Source: Panicum virgatum (Eukaryota > Streptophyta > Magnoliopsida > Poales > Poaceae). Taken from it: a stretch of 64,000 nucleotides of DNA. The translations under genes were made by a program, and so were the position numbers. Location of the stretch: NCBI RefSeq assembly GCF_016808335.1, contig NC_053146.1:30233495-30297494 (forward strand), written 5' to 3'. Shown here in pieces: positions 23,873 to 34,809 of the stretch (positions within the stretch are counted from its first letter, which is position 1; every line of letters begins with the position of its first letter). The notes beneath the pieces are model-generated. The model worked only from the letters and a program-made list of their open reading frames with translations, was not told the origin of the DNA and searched no databases.

Positions 23873-23890
23873 TGGCGCTGTTGCCGGGGA
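23873..23890 (+). promoter_or_regulatory. Primer-binding site (tRNA-Asp type) after the D LTR
   Basis: TGGCGCTGTTGCCGGGGA lies 8 nt after the LTR end. It differs by one base from the common Athila primer site, which is complementary to tRNA-Asp. Only about 45 bp of internal sequence follow before element C begins. Confidence 0.75.
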
Positions 23891-23935
23891 CTAACCATTC
23901 CTAGTGATTGTGCTAAGAAATGCCAATAGAGATCT

Positions 23936-24454
23936 AGCAGCTCGATGACACAGCACAACAGGAAGTGGAAAATGGCAAGGAATTGAGAGAGTTCTTCCTG
24001 AATATTTTCAGTCCACTAATATAGGCGCGGCTGCCCTCAATGAGCCATTATTACTTTGATGATGCCCATAAAAGACAATTAAACTCATTCAGGATGGTCA
24101 TGACAATTTACTGGGTATTAATGAATTATCCAGCCATTAATTAGCGCCTAATCAATGCACAATGGTTCAAATGTGAGAGACACAAGTGGCAAAATATTGG
24201 CTGAATTACAGCCACACAACTGCACGTCGCAAGTCACACGTCACGCGGATAAACACACGAAAAGAAGCAGATACACCGCACGTGCAAATCCTTACACACC
24301 CCATCCCTTGGCTGCTCCATTCAACACATGGAAAGTGCTCCAATATTTAAATTGTTGTCCACTTGCTTGTACTAGCATTATGGGACAATACCAACCAGCC
24401 ACATGTTGCTTTGGAATTCTCTTGAATGGGCCATAAATGGACCAAATTCCAACA
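23936..24454 (-). repeat. 3' LTR of copia element C
   Basis: About 519 bp, matching 29427-29461 plus 37350-37840. On the minus strand it starts TGTTGGAATTTGGTCC at 24454, preceded by the polypurine tract GGTGGGGGAT (24455-24464). The left end is not a clean TG dinucleotide; AGATCTAGCAGCTCG is the first sequence shared by both LTRs. Confidence 0.75.
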
Positions 24455-25060
24455 ATCCCCCACCAATTCCAAAGTAAGAAATGATGGACAAAAGGATCAC
24501 TGTGCTGTATCATTGCTAATATACTAGTCTTTCAGTATGAGTCCCGTACGGGTTGAACTAATACCTAGAATAACAAGATTCATCTTCCCACAACTGAAGA
24601 ATGGACGAGACCTTGAATTCTCGGTCATATGTGGTCAGACTTCACCTGAAATCACAACTGATACTAGGCTACCAAAACAACCTCGCCTAACCGGAGCGTT
24701 AATGGTCTGCTCCCATATCTTTTAGTGAGTTTTCAATGAGAGCGCCCTGTCTCAAGAACTACGACCTACAATTAGACTCACATAGGTGTTCCCCTTCAAG
24801 AATATCCTGCTGGCTGATATCTTTTCAATGGGGAACATTAAGGCTATATGCCATCCTTGATATCTTTTCAATGGGGAACATTAAGGCTATATGCCATCCT
24901 TCTAAGCAGTAAAGAGTACTATAGTTGTCATTTGGACATGGTTACATTATTATTATTTTTAATGTACTCCTTGAGTTACATCATCAACTTGTTCTTCTTA
25001 TTTCCTACTTCACGGGATCCCCGATCACATAGGATAGGTTACCATTGTGATGTAACATAC
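24455..25060 (-). other. 3' untranslated region of element C with a 43-bp tandem duplication
   Basis: No coding sequence. Two identical 43-bp units (24815-24857 and 24858-24900, TGATATCTTTTCAATGGGGA and onward) lie in the middle. The remainder shows nothing recognisable beyond the polypurine tract at its left end. Confidence 0.8.
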
Positions 25061-26322
25061 TCAAATGGGCCTCATACCCATGTCCTTAGATATCGCAAAA
25101 ATCACATTCCGTGATAATCCCTTTGTGAAAGGGTCTGCTAGATTATTTTCAGTTTTCACATAACTCACAGCTATTACTCCGGAGTTTCTCATTTTTCTGA
25201 CAGTTTTAAGCCTCCGCTTAATGTGCTTATTGGACTTGGAATTATCCTTTGTATTCATAACCTGAGCTAGCATTGATTGGGTATCGCAATACATTAGGAT
25301 GGGTGGTACCGGCTTCTCAAGCAAAGGCATGTCCATAAGCAGCTCTCTAAGCCATTCAGCCTCATTAGTGGCAGTCTCTAGTGCTACAAGTTCTGCTTCA
25401 GCCGTTGATTTTGTCAAGACTGTTTGTTTGCAGGACCTCCACGCAACTACAGCACCCGCTAGAGTGAATATATAACCACTAGTAGCTTTGATCTCATCCG
25501 TATTAGAGATCCAATTGGAATCACTATACCCCTCTAACACAGGTGGGCTTCCCGAGTAGTGAATTCCGTAATCTGAAGTACCTCTCAGATAACGACACAC
25601 TCGCTCGAGTGCTTTCCAATGATCATCTCCTGGGTTTGATGTGAACTGACTTAGTTTACTCACAGCATAGGAGATGTCTGGTCTGGTAGCACCAGGCAAG
25701 TACATAAGGTATCCAATTATTTGATAATATCTCAATTGATCTCTTCCCTGTCCTACGAATTTTCGAAGTTTCACACTTGCGTCATAGGGAGTTGGGGCGA
25801 TTTTACAGTCTGCAAAGCCAAAGCGGCTAAGGACCTTCTCCGTATAATGGGATTGACTCAGTGTAATCCCATTCTCATTTTTCACCAATTTAATATTCAA
25901 AATTACATTTGCTGGACCTAAGTCTTTCATATCAAAACACCGAGATAGGAAAGATTTGATCTCATCAATCACAGCAGTGTTGGTCCCAAATATAAGTATG
26001 TCATCAACATACAAGTCAAAACACCGAGATAGGAAAGATTTGATCTCATCAATCACAGTAGTGCTGGTCCCAAATATATGTCATCGACATACAAGCACAA
26101 TATAACACCTTCACCCCCACCATAACGGTAGTACACACACTTGTTTGCCTTGTTCAAGCTGAATCCTGCAGATGTTAAAGTGGTGTCGAATTTCTCGTGC
26201 CACTGTTTAGGTGCTTGCTTTAGGCGATATAAGGATTTTATTAATCTGCACACTTTGTTCTCCTCTCTAGGGACAACAAATCCATCCAGTTGCTCCATAT
26301 ATTTCTTCCTCCAACTTTCCAT
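25061..26322 (-). pseudogene. Copia reverse transcriptase and RNase H, element C
   Basis: 26322-26053 encodes RT with QLDGFVVPREENKVCRLIKS, LYRLKQAPKQWHEKFD and the active-site box CLYVDDI. A frame change follows. 26056-25061 begins with a second copy of the box (LYVDDILIFGTNTAVIDEIK), continues through the RT C-terminus (PDISYAVSKLSQFTSNPGDD) and the RNase H (GYSDSNWISNTDEIKATSGY, TKSTAEAELVALETATNEAE), and ends ISKDMGMRPI at the stop. The doubled active site comes from a tandem duplication at 25932-26095. That and the frameshift make the enzyme inactive. Confidence 0.9.
25932..26095 (-). repeat. Tandem duplication covering the RT active site
   Basis: Unit 1 is 25932-26015 (84 bp) and unit 2 is 26016-26095 (80 bp). 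They are nearly identical apart from a 4-bp deletion in the second unit, next to the YVDD codons. Translation of each unit gives the catalytic YVDD box plus the following helix. Confidence 0.9.
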
Positions 26323-27829
26323 AAAGGAAAGCTGTTTTTACATCCATTTGATGGACATGTCAATCATAGGAAGCTGCTAATGCAAGCAGTACTCTAATTG
26401 TTGCAATCCGGGCTACTGGAGAGTAAGTATCAAAGAAATCCTCTCCTTCCTTTTGTGTATAACCCTTGGCCACAAGCCTTGCTTTGTGCTATTCAATAGT
26501 ACAATCAGGCCTCATTTTCTTTTTAAAGATCCACTTGCATCCAACTGGTTTGCACCCGCTTGGACAGTCAGTGATCTCCCAAGTCCCATTGGACATGATG
26601 GAGTCCATCTCACTATGGACTGCCTCTTTCCAATACTCTGCATCCGGAGATGCATAAGCCTCTGGAAGTGTTTTTGGCACGTCATCCACAAGATAAACAA
26701 TAAAGTCATCACCAAAGGATTTCGCAACCCTTTGTCTCTTACTTCTGCGTGGAGCATCATCGACTTTATCATTATCTTCATCGGATGAAACTAGTTCACT
26801 ATTTGGTTGAGGTGAAATAGTTGTTTCAGATTGGTTGTAAATCTGAGTTTCGCTATTACTTGCTAATCTCATTGGATAAACTTCCTCAAATAATGAAGCA
26901 TCACGTGACTCAATGATTGTGTAAATGCTCACATCAGGAGAATCAGATTTCACAACTAAAAATCTGTAAGCTGTGCTGTTTTGTGCGTAACCCAAAAACA
27001 CACAATCAACAGTCTTGGGTCCAAGCTTTCTCTTTTTCGGTGCTGGTATATTGACTTTCGCCAAACAACCCCACGTGCGCAGAAAATTGACATTAGGCTT
27101 TCGCCCTTTCCATCCCTCATAAGGAGTGATGTCTTTGTTCTTTATCACAACTCGATTAAGGACAAAGTTTGCTGTCAAAATAGCTTCCCCCCACCATTCA
27201 TAAGACATACCGAAACTCTCTAACATGTCATTTACCAAGTCTGTAAGTGTCCAATTTTTCCTCTCACCCACCCCATTTGATTGAGGTGAATATGGTGGTC
27301 TGACCTCATGGATTATACCATGTTCAGGACAGAGTTGAGAGAACTCATTGGAGATGTATTCTCCTCCACGATCATCACGTAAACACTTGATCTTTCTCTC
27401 AATTTGATTCTCAACCTCAGCCTTAAAAATTTTAAAGCAGTGAAATGCTTCATCTTTTGTTTTCAGCAAGTAAATATAGCAATAATATGTAGCATCATCT
27501 ATTAAGGTCATGAAATATCTCTTGCCTCCTTTAGTCAACAATCCATTCATCTCACATAGATCTGAATGAATAAGATCTAATGGTGCCAAGTCTCGTTTCT
27601 CCTCTAATCCCTTGAAAGGTTTTCGAGGTTGTTTTGCTTGCACACATGATTGGCACTTTGATCCTTTGACTACTTCCAATTTCAGAATAAACTCTAATCT
27701 GGACATTCTAGCAATGGTGTCAAAATTGATATGACAGAAACGAGAGTGCCACACATTGGACTCACAAATTTTATTCATGGATGCAATATTTAAATGAAAA
27801 TTTGGATCAACAGTATTTAAGCGGAGCAA
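26323..27829 (-). pseudogene. Copia GAG-pre-integrase, integrase and RT start, element C
   Basis: 27829-26489 is open for 446 codons. The zinc-binding region reads WHSRFCHINFDTIARMSRL and KCQSCVQAKQPRKPF. The DDE core has Asp in LDLIHSDLCEMNG, Asp in IKCLRDDRGGEYISN and Glu in SNGVGERKNWTLTDLV. An acidic, Ser-rich linker (SSDEDNDKVDDAPRRSKRQR) is followed by the RT N-terminus (YWKEAVHSEMDSIMSNGTWE, CKWIFKKKMRPDCTIE). A stop at 26489 and several frame breaks to 26323 interrupt the RT, but the fragment [18 protein letters not shown] is still readable near 26400-26460. Confidence 0.9.
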
Positions 27830-27832
27830 GCC

Positions 27833-28240
27833 TCAGCTCTCATAGCCTTTACCAACAAAGTTCCCAAATTTAGAAATTACAACTTTATTGGATTCAAACA
27901 CTAACTTAAAACCATCTCGACATAACAAGGATCTGCTAATGAGGTTCCTGTTTATTGACGGAGCATACTGCACGTTCTTCAAGTGGACAAGCTTCCATGA
28001 ACTCAGTTTCAGTTCGACCATACCAACACCAAGAATAGGCGCAGCAGATCTATTTCCCATCAAGACGGAGGAAGTCCGCTCTCCCTGGTAAGAAGTAAAC
28101 AAGGATATGTCAGAGCATACATGTATATTCTCACTAGTATGAACCCACCAATCTGTAGATTGAATTGCCGAAAATACAACTGGGAAATTATCATACCGAG
28201 ATCGACCGGCCTCATCGCCTTTGCCTATGGTGACGTTCAC
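27833..28240 (-). pseudogene. Copia protease region, element C
   Basis: The expected retropepsin strand is recognisable as STDWWVHTSENIHVCSD. The family has WW(V/I)DTGA here, so catalytic Asp is His and the Gly-Ala pair is changed. The remainder (VKNVQYAPSINRNLISRS type sequence and FGNFVGKGYES) is well kept. A TGA at 27833 separates it from integrase. The protein would mature Gag-Pol; this one cannot. Confidence 0.8.
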
Positions 28241-28249
28241 CTTCTTGTT

Positions 28250-29047
28250 AGGCTTGCCATTATCTCGGTCCTTGCGGTAGAGGAAGTTCTTTGCAAGATG
28301 CCGTTCTTTGCCTCACACAAAACATGCTCTGACCTTTTCATCCTTTTCAGGTTTCTTCTTGAAGTTAGTGGTTTTCTTAGGCTTTCCATCATAGTTCGTC
28401 TTACCCTTTCCCTTACCCTTGTAGGTGGGCTTGTTCACTATGATGTTCGCACTTGCACCTTGAGCGGATGTTCCTGGAGCATCCTTTGCCCTTGCCTTCT
28501 CTTCCACATCGAGAGATATAATCAAATTCTCGGTGGAGATATCCTCTCATTTGTGTTTCAGGGTTGTGGCAAAATCCCTCCAAGAAGTAGGGAATTTGGC
28601 AATAATGCCCACTACCACAAACTTGTCCGGCAAAGGACAGCCCAAACTTGCAATCTCCCCAACCAGTAGCAGCATCTCATGTGCCTGTGCAACTATCGAC
28701 TTTGCAGCATCAATGCTGAAGTCACAGAACTGCTGACAGATATAGAGTAAGCGACCACCTTCTGAGACTGCAAATTTGCGCTCAAGTGCATCCCACAACC
28801 CTATGGGGTTAGTGTAATCCATGTACAGATCGTACAACTGATCTGACAACAGGGATAGGATACATCCAATCGCCTTATCACTATCACCCGCAAACTCCGC
28901 AGTCTGCTCAACCGTGAATGGCATCACAGGATGGATCACCCACCATAGTTCCATAGACATGAGCCAAAATTTGACTCTAGTCTGCCATCTTCGGAAGTTA
29001 CCACCAGCAAACCTCTCAGGTTTCATAGCATCCAAAGGACCAGCCAT
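28250..29047 (-). pseudogene. gag: Copia gag, element C
   Basis: The start at 29045-29047 (MAGPLDAMKPERFAGGNFRR) is the family-typical gag start and follows an acceptor-like GTAATTCAG. The capsid-like segment (LYDLYMDYTNPIGLWDALER) runs to a TGA at 28547. The Lys-rich nucleocapsid (KGKGKGKTNYDGKPKKTTNF) follows. The zinc knuckle CFV-stop-GKERHLAKNF has lost its second Cys to TGA (28313-28315) and its last Cys to Phe. Confidence 0.85.
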
Positions 29048-29426
29048 TGCTGAATTACAATAAATACATAAATAAGGTTTCTGGAAAGTTGGAAATATAT
29101 GTTTGAAGATACTAGATTTCAATTTGAGGCAAAATAAAAATAACAATGCTACTGCTATCTCAAGAAAAGTTGTAAACTGATTGAGAAAAATGAACCGAAA
29201 CATACTCATGTTAAATTCGATTACTCTTACCAAACAGCACTCCGTCCTTGTGAAGAGACGATGCAGTGCAGATTGTTGCAGTGCAGAACCGTAGTCGATC
29301 GGCCTCAAGTGGTCGCACAGTTGCGCTACCCAGAAACCTTATTGCTATCCCTCGTGCAGGCTTCACGATGGCAAGGGTTCGGAGATACTGCTCACCCTTC
29401 TCCTCAGTGCATGCCAAGGGAAGGGC
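29048..29426 (-). other. 5' leader of element C
   Basis: Between the 5' LTR and gag. No coding sequence is supported. I do not see a standard tRNA-Met primer-binding site (TGGTATCAGAGC) next to the LTR; GGTTTCTGGGTAGCGC at about 29325-29340 on the minus strand is only superficially similar. Confidence 0.5.
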
Positions 29427-29711
29427 CGGCGAGATCTAGCATCTCGACGACACAGCACAGCTGTAACACCCGGTTTACAAAAGGACATAAACCAAGCAAT
29501 CATATATGTGCCAGGATCAAGTCACATGTATATACAACATAATGAACAGTATATCACAGCACATATCACGTAAAAAGATATAATAAAGCGAGTACGAATG
29601 TTATTTATTACATCAATGACAAAAATGTCTGATATAGCGGAAGCGTAAAACATATACGTAAACTCTCGTCAAAGCTGGGCACCACAGGGACGTCGACTGG
29701 GAGACGACCGC

Positions 29712-29767
29712 CTAGAAGTCCTCGTACTCCTGGTAGCTCTAAGTGAACTCCCTCGCGTCGGCAAGAA
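29712..29767 (-). CDS. LTR exon-like block 3 with stop, B1
   Basis: It follows ACTACTCAG on the minus strand. After 2 nt that complete a split codon, 17 codons lead to TAG at 29712-29714, ending YQEYEDF. One codon within (at about 29739-29741) is TAG where B2 has CAG. Same length (56 nt) as in B2 and B3. Confidence 0.45.
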
Positions 29768-29827
29768 CTGAGTAGTAGTAGAGTATCCCAAAAAGAACAA
29801 GAGGAAAAAGAGTAGAGGAGGCAAGTG

Positions 29828-29848
29828 TGAGTACACAACTTGTACTCA
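29828..29848 (-). promoter_or_regulatory. Inverted repeat before LTR exon 3, B1
   Basis: TGAGTACA-CAACT-TGTACTCA is a perfect 8-bp stem with a 5-nt loop, 61 nt upstream of the exon 3 acceptor on the minus strand. It is the family B counterpart of the family A palindrome. Confidence 0.6.
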
Positions 29849-30795
29849 ATAAGTATAACACAAACTATGAGGCTCTAAGGTTGGCTGACTGAACTGCATT
29901 AGCTTTTAAGTCTTGGCAAAATTTTATTAAAGCTAATTACTACAAGTTGATGATTTACCATAAACCCAGTTACATAGTAATTAATCAAAATTAATTATGA
30001 ACTACTGAGAACCATACCAAACCAACCACCTAGGGAACCCCCCTAATCAAAGGAGATAACCCCACTAATCAAAAGGAGGATCCGGGCCACTCATGACCAT
30101 GAGCACGGCTAGTATACCAGTTTTACACTCTGCAGAGGTTGCACATCTTTACCCACAAGTCGTGAGTTACACTAGTTGTTCATCACACTTCCTTAGGTGA
30201 GATGACTAGCAAACACACTACGAGGCCGTTACAAAGAATCTCGTTGGTAAGGCGTAACCGCGAAGAGTTGGATCAGCGACGATGGGGCCCACCTCAAGGG
30301 GGTACAAGACACGGAGCATAGACCAAGCCGGAGGAGCAGGGACCATTGAAGCTTACCACCCTTGCCCCGCAGATAAGTTACTCCAAACCAAAAAGACCTA
30401 ATTAGGAAGCCAAGACCGTCCCATTCCAGTCTTGTGGTTGCGCGGTTGTCCCAGGTTGTCGCTCTAATGACGTGCGGTCCTTATGGAGAGTAGCTAGCAC
30501 AAAACACAGTGCGTGCCCCCTAAACCAAGTTTCTAGGAAAAACCAATTTTTAACGAGACGTGAGCCACTTAAGCAGGCCACTCCCAGAATTAAGTTGCAT
30601 ATACCATTAATCAAATTAATTAAAAAGGACCAAGTGTGTTATAGCGCAGCAACCTAGCACAACTAACCAAAATGCAACCCAAGGGATATATATAAGGTAA
30701 TAAAGTGGCTAGGAAAGTCCTTATAGGCATACAGTATTAAAATGCAGTATGAAATTGTATTTAAAAGTGATAGGTGGTGTTCATGTTATACTTGC

Positions 30796-30891
30796 CTTCC
30801 TCAAACTTCTCCTGCTGCTGCTCAAACTGCTCTGAAGACGGTGGCTGCTCCGGGTACTAGTATTGATGCTCCTCCGGTAGCTCAACGTATA
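30796..30891 (-). CDS. LTR exon-like block 2, B1
   Basis: 96 nt, or 31 codons plus 2 and 1 split nucleotides. The peptide is Glu/Gln/Pro-rich: YPEQPPSSEQFEQQQEKFEE. A TAG at 30857-30859 stands where B2 has CAG. The 3' border is GAAG/GCAAGT. At the 5' border the acceptor AG of the other copies is GG, so splicing here is probably lost. A1 inserted exactly at this border. Confidence 0.45.
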
Positions 30892-31672
30892 CCCACTGTG
30901 ACACTTCAGGTGTCAGTACATTTAAATACAATCAATGTACCTTAGTTAAACTAAAAAGAAAAATTTGGGAAATTAATTCAAAGAGAAAGGGTCAAATAAA
31001 AGACAAACCATACAAAAGAAATTAAAGGAGAAAGAAAAAGGAGTGAAAAGCTACTCAAAATTTAATTCAAAAAATGTGCATAAAATTTTAGTTGGCTCAT
31101 GAGAGGTGTTTCAATTGACATGTGCTCAATTGAACTTCAGCCAAACTCAAGTCAAAAACTGAATAAAACCAAAGTCCTTTTGTGCAAATTTGCAAATGTA
31201 CAAATAGTTCAAAATGTGAGTTTCAAATGAAAATTTGCATAACACGAAAGTTATAGATCTTGAAAAGTTATGCAAAAGTGGTATTCAACATTTTTTCATT
31301 TGAGCCCTCTAAATAGGAGATATTTTTAGATTACCGAGAGGTCCCTGGAATTTTCAGAAATCGCAAAAGAACCCCTATCTCCATCTCTCTCCCGGCTGGC
31401 TCTGTTTCGCCCGCCGCCCGCCGTACGCCGCCGGTGGACTTCGTCCACCGCGCGCCCGCAGACAAATGGACCCGGGGAAAACCCCCAGCGCCACCTGGCC
31501 CGCCCCTTGGCGCCCTCCCACGCTCACACGCGTCCCAGGCCGCTCCTGAGCCGCCACGACACCCCACCATGCGTCGCGCCGACCGGCCACTCCGCCAGCC
31601 CGCCGACGAACCGTCCAGGGCCAAATCCACCGCCCCCAGGCGCTACTCACCTCACCCGGGAGCTCCTTGGCC

Positions 31673-31678
31673 TATAAA
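31673..31678 (+). promoter_or_regulatory. TATA box of A1 LTR
   Basis: TATAAA lies in a GC-rich context (CTTGGCCTATAAAGACCCCC), about 65 bp before the first ATG of the GC-rich block at 31738. The position is typical of an LTR core promoter and matches the TATA at 38932 in A2. Confidence 0.65.
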
Positions 31679-33695
31679 GACCCCCAGAACTCCACCGTCG
31701 CGCGCCTTCTCCTCCTTCCTCCTCCCGCCGCTCCGCCATGGCCGCCGAGATCCAGCTCGCGCGGACCGGCTAACCCAGCCCTACATTGGCCCATCCGACC
31801 ACCGCAGCAGCTTCGCCACCTCCAAGTTAAGCTACACGCGCGCGGAATCGAACCCAAACCTCCTCCCGACGCCGTTCCCCTTCTGCGCCGCCGCCGGCGA
31901 GCTCGGGCTCACCGCGGACCGGCTAGCCCAGAGGGAGTCCGTGCCCAACAGCTACCCCAGGCGCCTCCTCAAGCTCACGCGGTGCTCGTGCGCGCCCTGT
32001 TCCCCTACCCCAACCCTCCTTCACCTCCAGCGCCGGCGGACCGAACAACCGCCCCGCCATTGACGCCGACGAGATCGAATCCGTGCACCAAACCCTCGAA
32101 CGCCGACCAGGGTAGGTGTTCCTCGATCCCTACTCTCCCACGCGCCTCCCCGTGGTAGCCCCGGTAAGCCCTGCATCGCAGAACACCACCGGCAAGATGC
32201 CACGGCGGAGAAGGCCGGCGAAGGGCCCGGTTGTAATTTCTTTTTTTTTGTTTAAGGGTGTGTTTGCAAGATTTTCAGTGTATACCAGTGAACTTCTAAA
32301 ATGCAGAACAAATCATAGAAAAATCGTAAAAATGCAAACTCAATGGATTTGGAATCCTTGTAACAAGATCTACAAATTTTGTAAAAGTAACATCTGCAGA
32401 AACTCAACCGATTTTAATCTGGGAAAAAGAATAAGAAAACCACCTTATGCATGTTCAGGAAGTTCTACTCAGCAAATGACCTTGATTTTTGGATTTGTTA
32501 TCACTAATGGAATATTAAGATCATAGTAAAAATATGACACCCAACCAAAATAGTTATCATATTGGAACAATCAAGATTCTCTAATCTGTTGTTAGCTTTC
32601 TCGATTTAATACTGGAAAATATGCATAGGAACTTGCTCTGGAATTTTTACTGCATACATATATAACTGAAATATTGTTACTCCATAAATTTCAGATTTAT
32701 TAGAGTTCATTTGCTATATACCATGATTTATGTTTGTTTAATCAACTTAATTCTTCATATATAGTTGTTATGCTCAGAAAAATCTATATTTATTTCTAAA
32801 GTCTCTTTTTAGCTATGTGTTCCTGTCTAAAAATTTTGATCTGCAGTTACTGAGTTTTGCTTTGGTGAATAATCATGCTTAGCATCTTAGGGCTAGATTT
32901 ACTATTTTTGTTCTGAGTAATCCACACCATAACTGATCTTGATTTTTGGACATGATCTTGTCTAGAGTATGTTCTATCTATAATAAAAAGTTCATATGCA
33001 GTACTGATTAAATGCACCTTGAGGAATTTATGCTAATTCATGTTAAGTTAAAAGCATAACTAATTTATCTTGTGGTTACAAAGCTCGATAATTTTTCTGG
33101 TGTATGTTTAGCTCATGAATAGGCTCTGGTAAAAATTTGAGAACCATATCCCTAGTAAAACTTTCTGTAGATTTAATCTTTGTAAATGGCTTGCTGTTTT
33201 TGTTCTTTTTGTCACCCCTGTTGTATAAGTGTATAAAATATGGAAAAATTTCAGTGCTGAGTATATGCTATGAAGTTTCTCTCGTAAAATGTGTAGCACT
33301 AGAACCCATATTAAATGTTCTGTACAAAAAGATGAAGCAACTAGAGTAATCCACTTGCATGAATAGTTATAGTTTTTGCTTTATGGTTAGATGCTGAAAT
33401 TTATACCATGAATGCTTAAGTTGGATCTGTGTTACTTTATTTTTTCATCAATAGCTCATTAGTAGTTTTGTTGTTATGAAATAATGAAAGCATGCTATGT
33501 TCTAATGTTGGAAATGCAAACCAAACCCCCACTCATTCATGAAGAAACATAGTTAGGTTTACTACTCTATAAATGACTGCCCATGAAACGAAATGTTGAA
33601 ATCATCATTAAAGTCACTTTTTTTGAACTACAACTTTATCGTGAAGGAAAGAAATCGTTATCCATGAATAACTCATAATCTGGCATTGCATATAG

Positions 33696-33839
33696 AAGCG
33701 GTCAATCTCGCGGACGGTGACTACGAATTGATGCCCGCGGACTCTCGTGTGGATCAGGAGGTCAATTTGAACTGTACTAACTTGTCTCAAGACCTGGGCC
33801 AAGCCCCAGAGGCTTTTCTGCCTGACAGTGCCCAAGAAG
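33696..33839 (+). CDS. LTR exon-like block 2, A1
   Basis: 144 nt between an ATATAG acceptor and a GAAG/GCAAGC donor, open throughout. The peptide reads NLADGDYELMPADSRVDQEV and then an acidic stretch ending DSAQE. Compared with A0 it has about ten substitutions, no indel and no stop. Confidence 0.55.
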
Positions 33840-34764
33840 GCAAGCCCCGGAGCATAATCCCACTATTTTTCCGAATTATCATTCCGCTATCTATTTATTA
33901 ATGTATTGTAATATTTTGTTTTTCTACATTTAAGTTTTCTAGGCGTTGATCGAAAACCCTAGATGCATGATCCCTAGGAACCTATGTTTGTTACCGGATC
34001 TTTTAACAACTAGTTGCCATGCTAAATAGGTACAGTAGAAGTCGAGTGGTTTCCTGCCTCTCGCGAGCAAATAGGAATTGTACTGACTTTAATTCCTGTT
34101 GAAATGTAAGGACAACGGGCGGGGTTGTGTAGTTGTGATACCCCGCTGTTGTAGTCAAAAATGGCTAAGGTCGCGGTGTGTGGCTCATTTCGTTAAGCGT
34201 TTGAAAGTACTAGCCACATACCGAGAAATATGGTAATCGGTAAGCTTAAGTACCTGATTGGACCGGCGAGTGGAACGATCTCGCACCCTCCTGGTAGAAG
34301 TAAGGTTTATATTTTTGTCGCGACGTACGGGTGCAGAGTGGTCGGACTCTGTAGTCGGGGAGGGTGTGCCGGATCCACGGACTGGAAAGAAAGGGGAAAA
34401 GTAGCGTGGGCGGGAGCGAAGTCGATCCCCATGCGTGTGGTCTAGGTTCCCCTGACCAGGTTGAAATTCGGTTCAGAATCGTCCGCCTCTCACGGCATGA
34501 GATTGCTTAATGTTTTCGGTCACACAGAGTAACAAGTGGAACATGATGATGATACTGCTGTATGATTAAATGGTTGCTCTACCATGTTTGTGTAGAGTTA
34601 GATGCAAACTTAGAATGGTTAATCCCATTGGAATATGGCTAAATAAAATATGAAAATAAGGATCAACATTTAGTGGCGTTTTTGGCAAAACAAACCCCAC
34701 CAACCAAAAAGCCTTGCATGTCTAGTTATCGGACTATGTTATATCCGGTGACGGGTCAGTCTTG

Positions 34765-34784
34765 CTGAGTATTAGTATACTCAG
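34765..34784 (+). promoter_or_regulatory. Inverted repeat before LTR exon 3, A1
   Basis: Identical to the A0 palindrome (8-bp arms, TAGT loop). It ends 25 nt before the exon 3 acceptor. Confidence 0.6.
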
Positions 34785-34809
34785 CCTTGCTTGTGGCACT
34801 ATTTTTCAG

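Larger units (their letters stand above)
3460..23935 (+). mobile_element. Athila-like Ty3/gypsy element D (interrupted; lacks RT-RNaseH-INT)
   Basis: The parts of D are gag and protease remnants (3465-4744), a promoter-like non-coding stretch (4745-5606), an ATHILA-type ORF split by element E, a repeat-bearing 3' region, a polypurine tract, an LTR (22319-23864) and a primer-binding site after that LTR. The tRNA-Asp-type primer site TGGCGCTGTTGCCGGGGA and the protease and gag sequence point to the Athila lineage. No reverse transcriptase, RNase H or integrase lies between protease and the downstream ORF, so the copy is non-autonomous as it stands. The left end and 5' LTR are hidden behind the A0 insertion. 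Confidence 0.75.

Noticed and set aside
28121..28669. 182-codon plus-strand frame inside element C
   Set aside because: Reverse of the copia gag/protease region, which is clearly coding on the minus strand.
31434..32158. 209- and 163-codon frames after the A1 TATA box as exon 1
   Set aside because: A0 and A1 use different frames after a few dozen codons. The true first exon could not be fixed, so none is claimed.
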